From: JBCDJI01 sp964351865
GTDB taxonomy: Bacteria > Verrucomicrobiota > Verrucomicrobiia > Methylacidiphilales > JBCBYL01
Assembly (NCBI GenBank): GCA_964351865.1
Contig: CAYGPJ010000009.1
Location: forward strand, 47,048-111,047
Length of the DNA stretch: 64,000 nt
Direction of reading: 5' to 3'
Part shown: piece by piece, positions 53,533-60,965 of the stretch
How positions within the stretch are numbered: position 1 is the first letter of the stretch
Layout of the letters: each line of letters opens with the position of its first letter
Made by a program: the position numbers and the translations under genes
Notes under the pieces: model-generated
The model's input: only the letters and a program-made list of their open reading frames with translations
Database searches by the model: none
Told to the model about the DNA's origin: nothing

Positions 53533-54663
53533 TCAAACTCCGGTGACCGCACTCGCTTGTGGCTGATCAACCAGCTCATACCAGTTGTTGCGCTGACGCG
53601 GTTCATAACCTGCTGCTCGAATGGAACGCCTGATATCTTCCAGCGTCAGGCGAAAACTGGCGCCGGCCTGGGAGACAACATTCTCTTCCATCATCAGGCT
53701 GCCGAAATCGTTGGCACCAAACTTCAGGGCCACCTGACCGATCTCCGGTCCTTGAGTCACCCATGAGGCCTGAACATTTTCAAAATTATCCAGAAAGATA
53801 CGTGCCAGTGCCTGCATGCGCAGATACTCATGAGAACCTACCGTAGGTGCTTTGAGCACCGTGCCTTCTGACTGAAAGGTCCAGCAGATGAAGGCAGTAA
53901 ATCCGCCGGTGCGATCCTGCACCTCACGTAAGCGCTGTAGATGCTCGATGCGATCATCAATCGTTTCCACGTGGCCGAACATCATCGTCGCACTGGAGTT
54001 CAAGCCCAGTTCATGTGCCGTTTCCATCACGTGCAACCACTCATCGGCGTTGCACTTGAGGGGAGAAATCCGCTCTCGAATTTGATTCACCAGAATTTCA
54101 CCGCCACCGCCGGGAATACTGCCGAGCCCGGCTTGCTTAAATTTGGAAATCACTTCACGCACCGGCATCTCAAACACTTCAGAGAAGTGATGGAATTCAG
54201 GCGGCGAAAACGCGTGCAAATTAACCTGCGGAAATTTCTCGCGTAAATGACTCAACAGATCCAGGTAGAAATCAATTCCCAAGCTAGGGTGGTGGCCACC
54301 TTGCATCAAAATCTGGTTACCACCTAACGCCACCAGCTCTTCTACCTTCTGATCAATCTCTTCATGAGTAATGACATACGCGTCTTCCTGCTTTTCAGTC
54401 CGGTAAAAATTACAAAATTTACAGTAGACGTTGCAGATGTTGGTATAGTTGATATTACGGTCAATGATGTAGGTGACGACTTCATTACCGGTACCGTCAT
54501 AGGCAGCAGATTTTCGTGCACGGCGAACCCCATCCGCCAATTCTCCCAACAACGGAAGCGGAGCTTGATAGAGTTCTTTTGCCTCCTGCTGACTGATCCG
54601 TTGCCCCGACCGAACTTTCTCGGCGATTCCCATCCACGCTTCGTTCTGTTTTGGTGCAATCAT
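53533..54663 (-). CDS. mqnC: Cyclic dehypoxanthinyl futalosine synthase
   Basis: 376 residues. The radical SAM cluster motif NICNVYCKFCNFYRTEKQED is followed by LMQGGHHPSLGIDFYLDLL, LHAFSPPEFHHFSE, LGSIPGGGGEILV, SATMMFGHVETIDDRIEHL and GFTAFICWTFQSEGT, a pattern specific to MqnC over CofH/MqnE. It forms the cyclic intermediate in the futalosine route to menaquinone. The other mqn genes are outside this window. It means the cell makes menaquinone by this route rather than by the classical Men pathway. Confidence 0.95.
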   Translation of the reverse strand: MIAPKQNEAWMGIAEKVRSGQRISQQEAKELYQAPLPLLGELADGVRRARKSAAYDGTGNEVVTYIIDRNINYTNICNVYCKFCNFYRTEKQEDAYVITHEEIDQKVEELVALGGNQILMQGGHHPSLGIDFYLDLLSHLREKFPQVNLHAFSPPEFHHFSEVFEMPVREVISKFKQAGLGSIPGGGGEILVNQIRERISPLKCNADEWLHVMETAHELGLNSSATMMFGHVETIDDRIEHLQRLREVQDRTGGFTAFICWTFQSEGTVLKAPTVGSHEYLRMQALARIFLDNFENVQASWVTQGPEIGQVALKFGANDFGSLMMEENVVSQAGASFRLTLEDIRRSIRAAGYEPRQRNNWYELVDQPQASAVTGV

Positions 54664-54766
54664 TCAATTAACTTATACTCCCACTTTCCTGTTTTTGCCA
54701 ACATTCAATCAATATCTGATTGACTGGGGTTGATCTTTTTTAGCCTGTTCTATACTTTAAAGTTCA

Positions 54767-55738
54767 ATGTCACATCTTCTCGCAGGAGATCGGATTGCCG
54801 GTCGCTATAAAGTCATTTCCGTTCTCGGTTCGGGCGGACTGGGTCGAGTCTATTTATGTGACGATCTTTCCACCACTCAGCAGGTGGGTGTCAAAGTGAT
54901 GCGCGACGATGTGAATGTGCCTGCCTCGATCATTGAGCAAACCAAGCGGGAAGCCACGCTGCTCTCAGAAATACGCCACCGCAACATCATCAGAGTCTAT
55001 GATTTCGGCCAGGATCATTCCGGCTTGTTCTTCATCTTCGAATACATCGACGGTCCAACGCTGGCGCGCCAACTCAAGGGCGGAGCGCTTGATATTAACC
55101 ACTTTTTCCATATCGCATTCCAGTGTCTTGAGGGACTAGGTGCCGCCCACCGACGAGGTTGCCTGCACCTGGACTTGAAACCCGCCAATATCATGCTGCA
55201 CCAGTATCCTTCGCCGCAATATACGGTCAAAATTCTAGACTTCGGTCTGGCTAAACTGGCAACGGAAATGACCGGGGTTCGCCAGGACGAACTGACCATC
55301 GGGTCGGTTTATTACATCTCTCCCGAGCAGCTGGAACATCAACCCCTGAGTCCGTCGACTGACCTCTACTCTCTGGGATTTGTCTTTTACCACATGCTCT
55401 CCGGCACCGTCCCTTTTGCCGATCCTGATCCGGTGGTGGTGCGCATGGCTCACATCACTCAGGAGCCAGCCGATATCCGGCACTACAGTGCGATTTGCGA
55501 TGACGATCTAGCCGGGTGGATTCACTGGTTGATCCAGAAATCACCAGCCAACCGGCCGCAATCAGCTCAGGAAGCGATGGCCGCACTTACCAAAATTTCG
55601 ATGAAATATTCGAAAAAAATGTCCGCGGTCAACCCCCCACCCACGACTATTGAGGAAGACGCTGAGCCGAAAGTGAGCCGACGTGCCACTGAGCGCATGA
55701 CCAGCCTCTTTTCCAAAATTCTTAAAAGGAAGAAGTAG
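54767..55738 (+). CDS. Ser/Thr protein kinase with HLD (non-RD) catalytic loop
   Basis: 323 residues. Kinase domain (about 12-265) with VLGSGGLGRVYLCDDLS, VKVMRDD lysine, YDFGQDHSGLFFIFEYIDGP, LDFGLAKLA and GSVYYISPEQL. The catalytic loop reads HLDLKPANIM in place of HRDLKPxN, so it lacks the Arg; the Asp is kept. The C-terminus is basic and probably disordered (MTSLFSKILKRKK), with no membrane helix or sensor domain. Cytoplasmic; substrates unknown. It is the second such kinase in the window and stands alone. Confidence 0.88.
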   Translation: MSHLLAGDRIAGRYKVISVLGSGGLGRVYLCDDLSTTQQVGVKVMRDDVNVPASIIEQTKREATLLSEIRHRNIIRVYDFGQDHSGLFFIFEYIDGPTLARQLKGGALDINHFFHIAFQCLEGLGAAHRRGCLHLDLKPANIMLHQYPSPQYTVKILDFGLAKLATEMTGVRQDELTIGSVYYISPEQLEHQPLSPSTDLYSLGFVFYHMLSGTVPFADPDPVVVRMAHITQEPADIRHYSAICDDDLAGWIHWLIQKSPANRPQSAQEAMAALTKISMKYSKKMSAVNPPPTTIEEDAEPKVSRRATERMTSLFSKILKRKK

Positions 55739-55790
55739 AAAGGGCGTCTTTCTTGCCCCGGCATCACCTCGGCGTCGGCGGGTCCCCAAG

Positions 55791-55930
55791 GAGCTAGTAC
55801 ATTTTCGAGTTAAGTTCTCACACGGGAACCTGCGGGAAATAGATGTAGGGCGAGATTGCATCTCGCCGGGATGGAAATTGGCGAGATGCAATCTCGCCCT
55901 ACATGTTAAAACATAATTTGGAAACGCTCT
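55791..55930. repeat. Composite inverted-repeat element (copy 3 of hairpin family)
   Basis: The centre is a perfect 25-bp stem (55843-55867 with 55880-55904) and a 12-base loop. Each arm contains its own 8-bp hairpin GGCGAGAT-TGC-ATCTCGCC. The right flank holds, reversed, AGAGCGTTTCCAAATTAT (55913-55930), and the left flank a diverged match (CATTTTCGAGTTAAG near 55800), so the whole element is roughly symmetric. Its layout resembles a MITE or REP-type element; no transposase is near. Confidence 0.65.
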
Positions 55931-56038
55931 AGCTTCTCTAGTCTTCCCTCAGCGTTTGAGGTGCAAACTGCCCTGCCATTCACTGACAAAAGCGAATCTA
56001 AACTTTATTTTTACTGGACATTCCCTTGAGATGTATTA

Positions 56039-56057
56039 GATAACGATACTCAATCTC
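56039..56057 (+). promoter_or_regulatory. Fur-like box upstream of the iron transporter
   Basis: GATAACGATACTCAATCTC matches 15 of 19 positions of the classical Fur consensus GATAATGATAATCATTATC. It ends just before the ribosome binding site (AAAAGGAAA) of the first iron-transport gene. Iron-dependent repression is inferred. Confidence 0.7.
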
Positions 56058-56066
56058 AAAAGGAAA

Positions 56067-57107
56067 ATGAAATTACACTTTCAGATCATTATTGGACTCG
56101 CACTGGTTTCTCTGGCCGCCTGTGTGGAAAACTCATCCGAAAACTCCAACGTCGAGGCAGGCGAAGTCAACGTCTACTCCCACCGCCACTATGAATCGGA
56201 CAAATTGCTCTTCGAACAGTTTCAGCAGGAAACCGGCATCACTGTCAACGTGGTTAAAGCCAAAGCAGATCAACTCATCGAACGTCTGAAAGCCGAGGGG
56301 GCAAGCTCACCCGCCGACTTGCTCATTACCGCTGACATCGGTCGCTTAACCCGCGCCAAGGCTGACGGCCTGCTCCAACCTTTTTCATCCACAGAGCTGT
56401 TGGCTCCCATTCCAACGGCGCTGCAGGATCCCGACAAACAATGGGTCGCACTCACCAAACGAGCACGTGTCATCGTGTATCACAAAGATCACGTTGACCC
56501 CTCAAAACTGCCTGATTATGAAGATCTGGCTCTGCCAGCTTACCAGGGGCGTATTATCACCCGTTCCTCATCTAATATCTACAATCAGTCATGGATTGCT
56601 TCTATGATCGCCGCACTCGGCCCCGAAGCGGCTGAACTTTGGGCCAAGAACCTAGTCGCTAATTTCGCTCGTGAGCCTATCGGCAATGACCGCGCCCAAA
56701 TGCGGGCCGTCGCTGCCGGTGTTGCCGATTTTGCGATCGTAAACACCTACTACCTGGGACTGCTGGCCACGGGCCCGGAAGAAGATCAAGCGGTGGCCGC
56801 TCAGTTGAAAATTCATTTTCCAAATCAGTCGGGTCGCGGCACCCACATTAATGTCAGTGGTATCGGTGTCACCAAGTCTTCCAAAAACCAGCAGAATGCA
56901 GAAAAACTGGTCGCCTACTTGCTCAGCCCGGCTGCCCAGAAAATTTTCGCCGAAGCCAACTTCGAATATCCGGTACTGCCGCAAGTTCCCAGTTCAGAGC
57001 TCGTTCAATCCTGGGGAGATTTCAAGGAAGATTCCGTCTCCCTGAACCAAATCGGCCAATTGGGTCCGGAAGCTTTAAAACTAGCAGATCGTGCCAACTG
57101 GAAATAA
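56067..57107 (+). CDS. Iron(III) ABC transporter substrate-binding lipoprotein
   Basis: 346 residues. The lipobox SLAAC after MKLHFQIIIGLALV marks a lipoprotein. The mature protein is a FutA/FbpA-type binder: VNVYSHRHYESDKLLFEQFQ, LLITADIGRLTRAKADGLLQ, and the tyrosine pair in FAIVNTYYLGLL that coordinates iron in FbpA-like proteins. It delivers Fe(III) to the permease encoded by the next gene, which starts 17 bases inside this one. A Fur box precedes it. Confidence 0.92.
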   Translation: MKLHFQIIIGLALVSLAACVENSSENSNVEAGEVNVYSHRHYESDKLLFEQFQQETGITVNVVKAKADQLIERLKAEGASSPADLLITADIGRLTRAKADGLLQPFSSTELLAPIPTALQDPDKQWVALTKRARVIVYHKDHVDPSKLPDYEDLALPAYQGRIITRSSSNIYNQSWIASMIAALGPEAAELWAKNLVANFAREPIGNDRAQMRAVAAGVADFAIVNTYYLGLLATGPEEDQAVAAQLKIHFPNQSGRGTHINVSGIGVTKSSKNQQNAEKLVAYLLSPAAQKIFAEANFEYPVLPQVPSSELVQSWGDFKEDSVSLNQIGQLGPEALKLADRANWK

Positions 57108-58836
57108 AAGCAAATCGCAACCGGTATCAAGTGCGACTGCTAAATCTAACCGCGCCTCCACAGGACACCGCCTTCAATGGTACCTGGTACCATTGCTTGC
57201 TGCAGCGCTGGTCAGCCTGCCGTTAATCGCAATCCTCAGCTACTGGTTCGTTCCCGATCAAGGCTCGTGGGACCATCTCGCCGAACATGTGCTGGGGGAC
57301 TACATCTTTAACTCCTTTGCACTGTTAATCGGAGTTGGTTTAATAACCGGAACCGTCGGCGTCAGCACCGCATGGTTGGTGGCCGCCTATGAATTCCCAC
57401 TACGTCGCCACCTGGAATGGGCGCTATTGTTACCACTCTCACTGCCCACTTACATTATCGCCTTCACCTACGGCGGCATCCTCGACGAAATGGGCCCGGT
57501 ACAAAGCTCACTCCGAACCCTGTTGTCCGTGCCGCTCGGTCAGCCACTACCTTTCCCGGAAATACGAAGCCTGCCCGGCGTCACGATCGTCATGTCGCTG
57601 GTGCTTTACCCTTATGTCTATCTGATCTGCCGCGCCGTCATCGCCACTCAGATCCAGCATCTGACGGATATTGCCCAAGTATTAGGCCTTTCCGAGTTTA
57701 AGCGCTTTTACCGCGTGGTCTTACCACTAGTGCGCCCCGCCTTGGTCGCAGGAATCGGTCTGGCCGTCATGGAAGCCCTCAGCGATTTCGGTAGCGTCAG
57801 TTTTTATGGAGTCCCTACCTTTACCACCGGCATCTACCGCACGTGGTTCAACCTCGGCGACCTGCCCTCAGCTGCCCGCCTATCCAGCCTGCTGATGCTC
57901 TTTATGCTGGCACTTATTTTCGTGGAGCGGCTCTCCCGCAGAAATATTCATGTCGACGTGGCCAATCAACCCCTCGGCATGCGTCGCACCACGCTGCAAG
58001 GCAGACGCGCCAGCCTGACCACGCTGTTTTGTTTGAGCCCGGTCTTATTCGGATTTTGCATTCCGGTGACGCAATTGGTGGTGTGGGCCACCAGTAAATT
58101 GTCGACCCTGCTTGAAAGCGAATACTGGCTGATGGTCATCCGCTCACTGGGACTGGGAGTAGGAGTCGCGGCTGCCATTGTGCTGCTGGTCACCATCATG
58201 CGCTTCTCGCAACGCATTCTTCATTCCCATTATATCGAGGGACTGAACCGCATCGCCAGCATGGGTTACGCCATTCCCGGCTCAGTGCTCTCGGTCGGCA
58301 TCCTCATCCCATTGACCAAACTGGATCTCTGGACCGCTCAAGCCACTCAAAACTGGTTCGGTTGGAGCACTGGCCTGCTCTTGAGTGGATCCGTAATCGC
58401 TCTCGCCTACAGCTACACCGTGCGCTTCATGGCCGTCGGCTATAATACCGTCGACGGATCTTTCGCTCGCACTCCGCGACAACTCGACGAAGCGGCACTT
58501 TGTTTAGGTAAACCTCCCGGCTACATTCTGACTCGCGTACACTTTCCGGTCATCAAAAGCAGCCTTTTCGCCGCCAGTGCGCTGGTCTTGATTGATATTC
58601 TGAAAGAATTGCCTGCCACCTTGATTCTGCGACCATTCAACTTTGACACCCTCGCGACCCGCACGTATGAACTGGCCACGGAAGAACAACTCCCTGCCGC
58701 ATCTATCTACGCATTAAGTATTGTGGTCGCGGGTTTGATTCCCATATATTTACTCACCCGAGCCATCCAGCAAAAGGAACCAGAGGATGTCTCCCTCGAT
58801 CAGATCAAGGTCAGCCCTAAATCCATTCTCCCATGA
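57091..58836 (+). CDS. Iron(III) ABC transporter permease (FbpB type)
   Basis: 581 residues with two fused permease halves of about six membrane segments each. Each half has an EAA-like loop (LGLSEFKRFYRVVLPLVRPA in the first; LCLGKPPGYILTRVHFPVIK in the second). The family stretch EALSDFGSVSFYGVPTFTTG is present in half one and DILKELPATLILRPFNFDTL in half two. The start ATG lies inside the end of the lipoprotein gene. It forms the membrane channel with the ATPase encoded downstream. Confidence 0.93.
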   Translation: MPTGNKSKSQPVSSATAKSNRASTGHRLQWYLVPLLAAALVSLPLIAILSYWFVPDQGSWDHLAEHVLGDYIFNSFALLIGVGLITGTVGVSTAWLVAAYEFPLRRHLEWALLLPLSLPTYIIAFTYGGILDEMGPVQSSLRTLLSVPLGQPLPFPEIRSLPGVTIVMSLVLYPYVYLICRAVIATQIQHLTDIAQVLGLSEFKRFYRVVLPLVRPALVAGIGLAVMEALSDFGSVSFYGVPTFTTGIYRTWFNLGDLPSAARLSSLLMLFMLALIFVERLSRRNIHVDVANQPLGMRRTTLQGRRASLTTLFCLSPVLFGFCIPVTQLVVWATSKLSTLLESEYWLMVIRSLGLGVGVAAAIVLLVTIMRFSQRILHSHYIEGLNRIASMGYAIPGSVLSVGILIPLTKLDLWTAQATQNWFGWSTGLLLSGSVIALAYSYTVRFMAVGYNTVDGSFARTPRQLDEAALCLGKPPGYILTRVHFPVIKSSLFAASALVLIDILKELPATLILRPFNFDTLATRTYELATEEQLPAASIYALSIVVAGLIPIYLLTRAIQQKEPEDVSLDQIKVSPKSILP

Positions 58837-59852
58837 GCAAGATATCAATCCGTAACATTTCTAAATACACGCTGGATGGGGTGAACCTCGATATCATCGA
58901 CGGAGAGATTCTGACGCTGCTCGGCTCCAGTGGTTCCGGAAAATCTACCCTGCTGCGTCTGATCGCCGGGATCGACCGCCCCGACCAGGGCACCATCAAA
59001 ATTGATGATCAGGTGCTGACCGGAGCAAACACCTTTGTGTTGCCCGAGCACCGCAAAGTGGGTGTCGTCTTTCAGAACTATTCCCTCTTCCCGCACTTGA
59101 CCGTCAAAGAAAACATTCTCTTCGGCTTACAGGATCGAAAATCATCCACCGCCGACGATCGCTACGCCGAACTCGAAAAAATCTTCGGATTGCAGGATCT
59201 CTCCCGCCGCTTCCCGCATCAGATCTCAGGTGGCCAGCAACAGCGGGTAGCCGTCGCGCGCGCCATGGCACCGCAACCGTCTATCCTCCTGTTCGATGAG
59301 CCTTTCAGTAACCTGGATGAATACCTGCGTGAAAACGTCCGGCGCGACATCCGCCAGATCCTCAAAGAAAACCAATTGACCGCCGTATTTGTATCGCACG
59401 ACAAAAAAGACGCTCTCAGCATTTCTGACCGCATCGCTATTCTCAATCGCGGAGTGGTGGAACAGGTCGACACGCCGGAGATGATCTACACCTGCCCCCA
59501 TTCCCCCTATATCGCTGAATACTTTGGCAAAACCAACCTGATTGAAGCCGCTGCCAGTGATAGCGGCTTCGAGACCCCATTCGGATTTCTGCCGCACCGG
59601 CATACCGAAAACTCAGGGAAAAAAGGTCTGCTTTCTATCCGCCCCCATTGGTGCGTCGTTGATCAAGAGCAACCCTTCATCCGGGGTAAAGTGAAACACA
59701 TCGTAGATTACGGTGAGTGTAAGGAAGTGACTCTTTCCACCACCCAGAACCAGGAAATCTTCATTCACCTCCACCACCACGAACCCGTGTTACCGGGCAA
59801 CGAAATCGGTGTTCACGTTGAAGCCCCTCGCCTTAAAATTCTGGATAAATAG
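58833..59852 (+). CDS. Iron(III) ABC transporter ATP-binding protein (FbpC type)
   Basis: 339 residues. Walker A LLGSSGSGKSTLLRLIAG, Q-loop GVVFQNYSLFPHLTVKENI, signature ISGGQQQRVAVARAMAPQP, Walker B LLFDEPFSNLD and H-loop VFVSHDKKDAL are intact. The C-terminal TOBE-like part (LLSIRPHWCVVDQEQPFIRG) is typical of iron and sulfate importers. It overlaps the permease stop by 4 bases (ATGA), completing the three-gene operon. Confidence 0.94.
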   Translation: MSKISIRNISKYTLDGVNLDIIDGEILTLLGSSGSGKSTLLRLIAGIDRPDQGTIKIDDQVLTGANTFVLPEHRKVGVVFQNYSLFPHLTVKENILFGLQDRKSSTADDRYAELEKIFGLQDLSRRFPHQISGGQQQRVAVARAMAPQPSILLFDEPFSNLDEYLRENVRRDIRQILKENQLTAVFVSHDKKDALSISDRIAILNRGVVEQVDTPEMIYTCPHSPYIAEYFGKTNLIEAAASDSGFETPFGFLPHRHTENSGKKGLLSIRPHWCVVDQEQPFIRGKVKHIVDYGECKEVTLSTTQNQEIFIHLHHHEPVLPGNEIGVHVEAPRLKILDK

Positions 59853-59858
59853 CCCAGC

Positions 59859-60176
59859 TTATTTAGTTAACCATCCCGCCTTGGTCGAGAGTAGCGAATG
59901 GTCGCTGACATAAAATATCTGATGGGTTTTCCTGTTTTCAATCGCACAGGACGTTCGGGGATTCAACTGGATCAGGCGACCGGATGACTTATATTGAACT
60001 ACCGTGCCGACCTGCGTGTTACCAAAATAAATGATAGCCCTTCTATTAGGCATAAACTGATAATTGAATCCTCCACTTCCCTGATAGCGACCACTCAGCG
60101 AGCTCATCGCTTCAGGTGGCGTGATCAGCAAGTAGAATATTCCTGCCGCTGCTAAAAATAGCACAATAATCTTCAT
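59859..60176 (-). CDS. Hypothetical protein with N-terminal membrane segment
   Basis: 105 residues. MKIIVLFLAAAGIFYLLI is a signal anchor or signal peptide, followed by a small, probably beta-rich domain (GGFNYQFMPNRRAIIYFGNT, VGTVVQYKSSGRLIQLNPRT, IFYVSDHSLLSTKAGWL). I recognise no family. It converges with the iron transporter genes with 6 bases between and could be a small periplasmic protein. Confidence 0.6.
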   Translation of the reverse strand: MKIIVLFLAAAGIFYLLITPPEAMSSLSGRYQGSGGFNYQFMPNRRAIIYFGNTQVGTVVQYKSSGRLIQLNPRTSCAIENRKTHQIFYVSDHSLLSTKAGWLTK

Positions 60177-60498
60177 CGCAAGCTCATTTCCGAACCTTGA
60201 GATTAGAACAAATAACCGTTCAAATCGAGTATTTTACAGGATTATTCTTCATTTTTAGTTTTACGCTTAGTCTTGGCTAGCCTCTGATACTTGAAAATAA
60301 TTTTACGCCTAACCACGTAAGTTGTTGATAAATCAAACCTTGCAAATATCGGTCATTTCCGCTATGCATAACTCTCGATGAGAGCAATCCGTTCTTTCGA
60401 TCGGGATCCTTCTTTTTTTCAAAAAATAGGAGGCTGTCAGCCAACGGCTGGCAAAGTTTATGCTCTTTCTTTATTGAACCTTAACCAAGGAGTATACT
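60177..60498. other. Intergenic gap upstream of the 54-residue gene
   Basis: 322 AT-rich bases between divergent genes. A 7-bp hairpin GTCAGCC-AAC-GGCTGGC lies near 60436-60452, about 50 bases before the small gene, and could be part of its 5' leader. A weak promoter-like pair TTGCAA and TATGCA, 17 bases apart, is seen near 60340-60370. Nothing stronger was found. Confidence 0.35.
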
Positions 60499-60663
60499 GT
60501 GAGAAAAACAGATGCAAGTTACAGCAAAATGACTGAAGCCTATAAACACTATTCCGGCAAAGAAGCCACCGGAAAAAACTTCAAGCGACTCGCCCACCGC
60601 AACGAGCGGCACCATACGAAGCGAGTTCTCTCACAAACCCTTTGGACCGGAGAATCCGATTAG
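60499..60663 (+). CDS. Basic small protein, 54 residues
   Basis: Not recognised. A GTG start (60499) is preceded at ideal distance by AAGGAG (60487-60492), and the frame ends in TAG followed within about 25 bases by a strong terminator. The protein (start VRKTDASYSKMTEAYKHYSG) is highly basic with many Lys, Arg and His (NFKRLAHRNERHHTKR) and no membrane segment. It might bind nucleic acid or the ribosome, but that is only a guess from charge. Its own signals make it a likely real, separate gene. Confidence 0.8.
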   Translation: MRKTDASYSKMTEAYKHYSGKEATGKNFKRLAHRNERHHTKRVLSQTLWTGESD

Positions 60664-60685
60664 TTTCACCCTCATTTTAAACCCA

Positions 60686-60715
60686 AAAGCCGTCTCACTC
60701 CGAGGCGGCTTTTTT
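60686..60715 (+). terminator. Rho-independent terminator after the 54-residue gene
   Basis: An 11-bp stem with one G-T pair (AAAGCCGTCTC with GAGGCGGCTTT) and loop ACTCC, followed by TTTTTTG. Classic terminator geometry. Confidence 0.9.
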
Positions 60716-60965
60716 GATTTTAAAGCATTTCGCATTCAAATAGCCGCATGCATGGACTGAAGATTTAAGGGGCTTACTGTGGTTCCCGTAGGTAGGGCGG
60801 TTTGTCCCAAACCGCTTTTCCCGAGGCTTCGCCCGGCGGATTGAGGACAACCATCCCTACCGCGGTGACCTCTCTATTTGAGTATTTCCGAATTAAGTGA
60901 TAACAATAATCTATGAGTGATCCACGATAGGGAACGGAGTTCGCGATAAAAAATGTTCCTGTGCG
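60716..60965. other. Intergenic gap with repeat elements, no gene seen
   Basis: Between the terminator and the gcvP stop. It holds a hairpin element at 60791-60861 and a copy of the shared motif at 60881-60897 (AGTATTTCCGAATTAAG). No open frame is convincing. GCATTTCGCATTCAAAT at 60725 weakly echoes GCGTTTTGCATTAAAT at 5871. Confidence 0.45.
60791..60861. repeat. Composite hairpin element (copy 4)
   Basis: GGTAGGG at the left end pairs with CCCTACC at the right end, with imperfect pairing inside. The left arm contains a perfect 8-bp hairpin GCGGTTTG-TCC-CAAACCGC (60797-60815). The overall plan repeats that of the element at 55843 (TAGGG ends, nested 3-base-loop hairpin), but the arms have different sequence. 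Confidence 0.6.

Larger units (their letters stand above)
55739..56066. other. Intergenic gap with repeat cluster and Fur site, no gene seen
   Basis: 328 bases between the HLD kinase and the iron-transport gene. It holds the long hairpin element at 55843-55904, flanking copies of a shared motif, and a Fur-like box at its right end. No coding frame is convincing. Confidence 0.55.
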
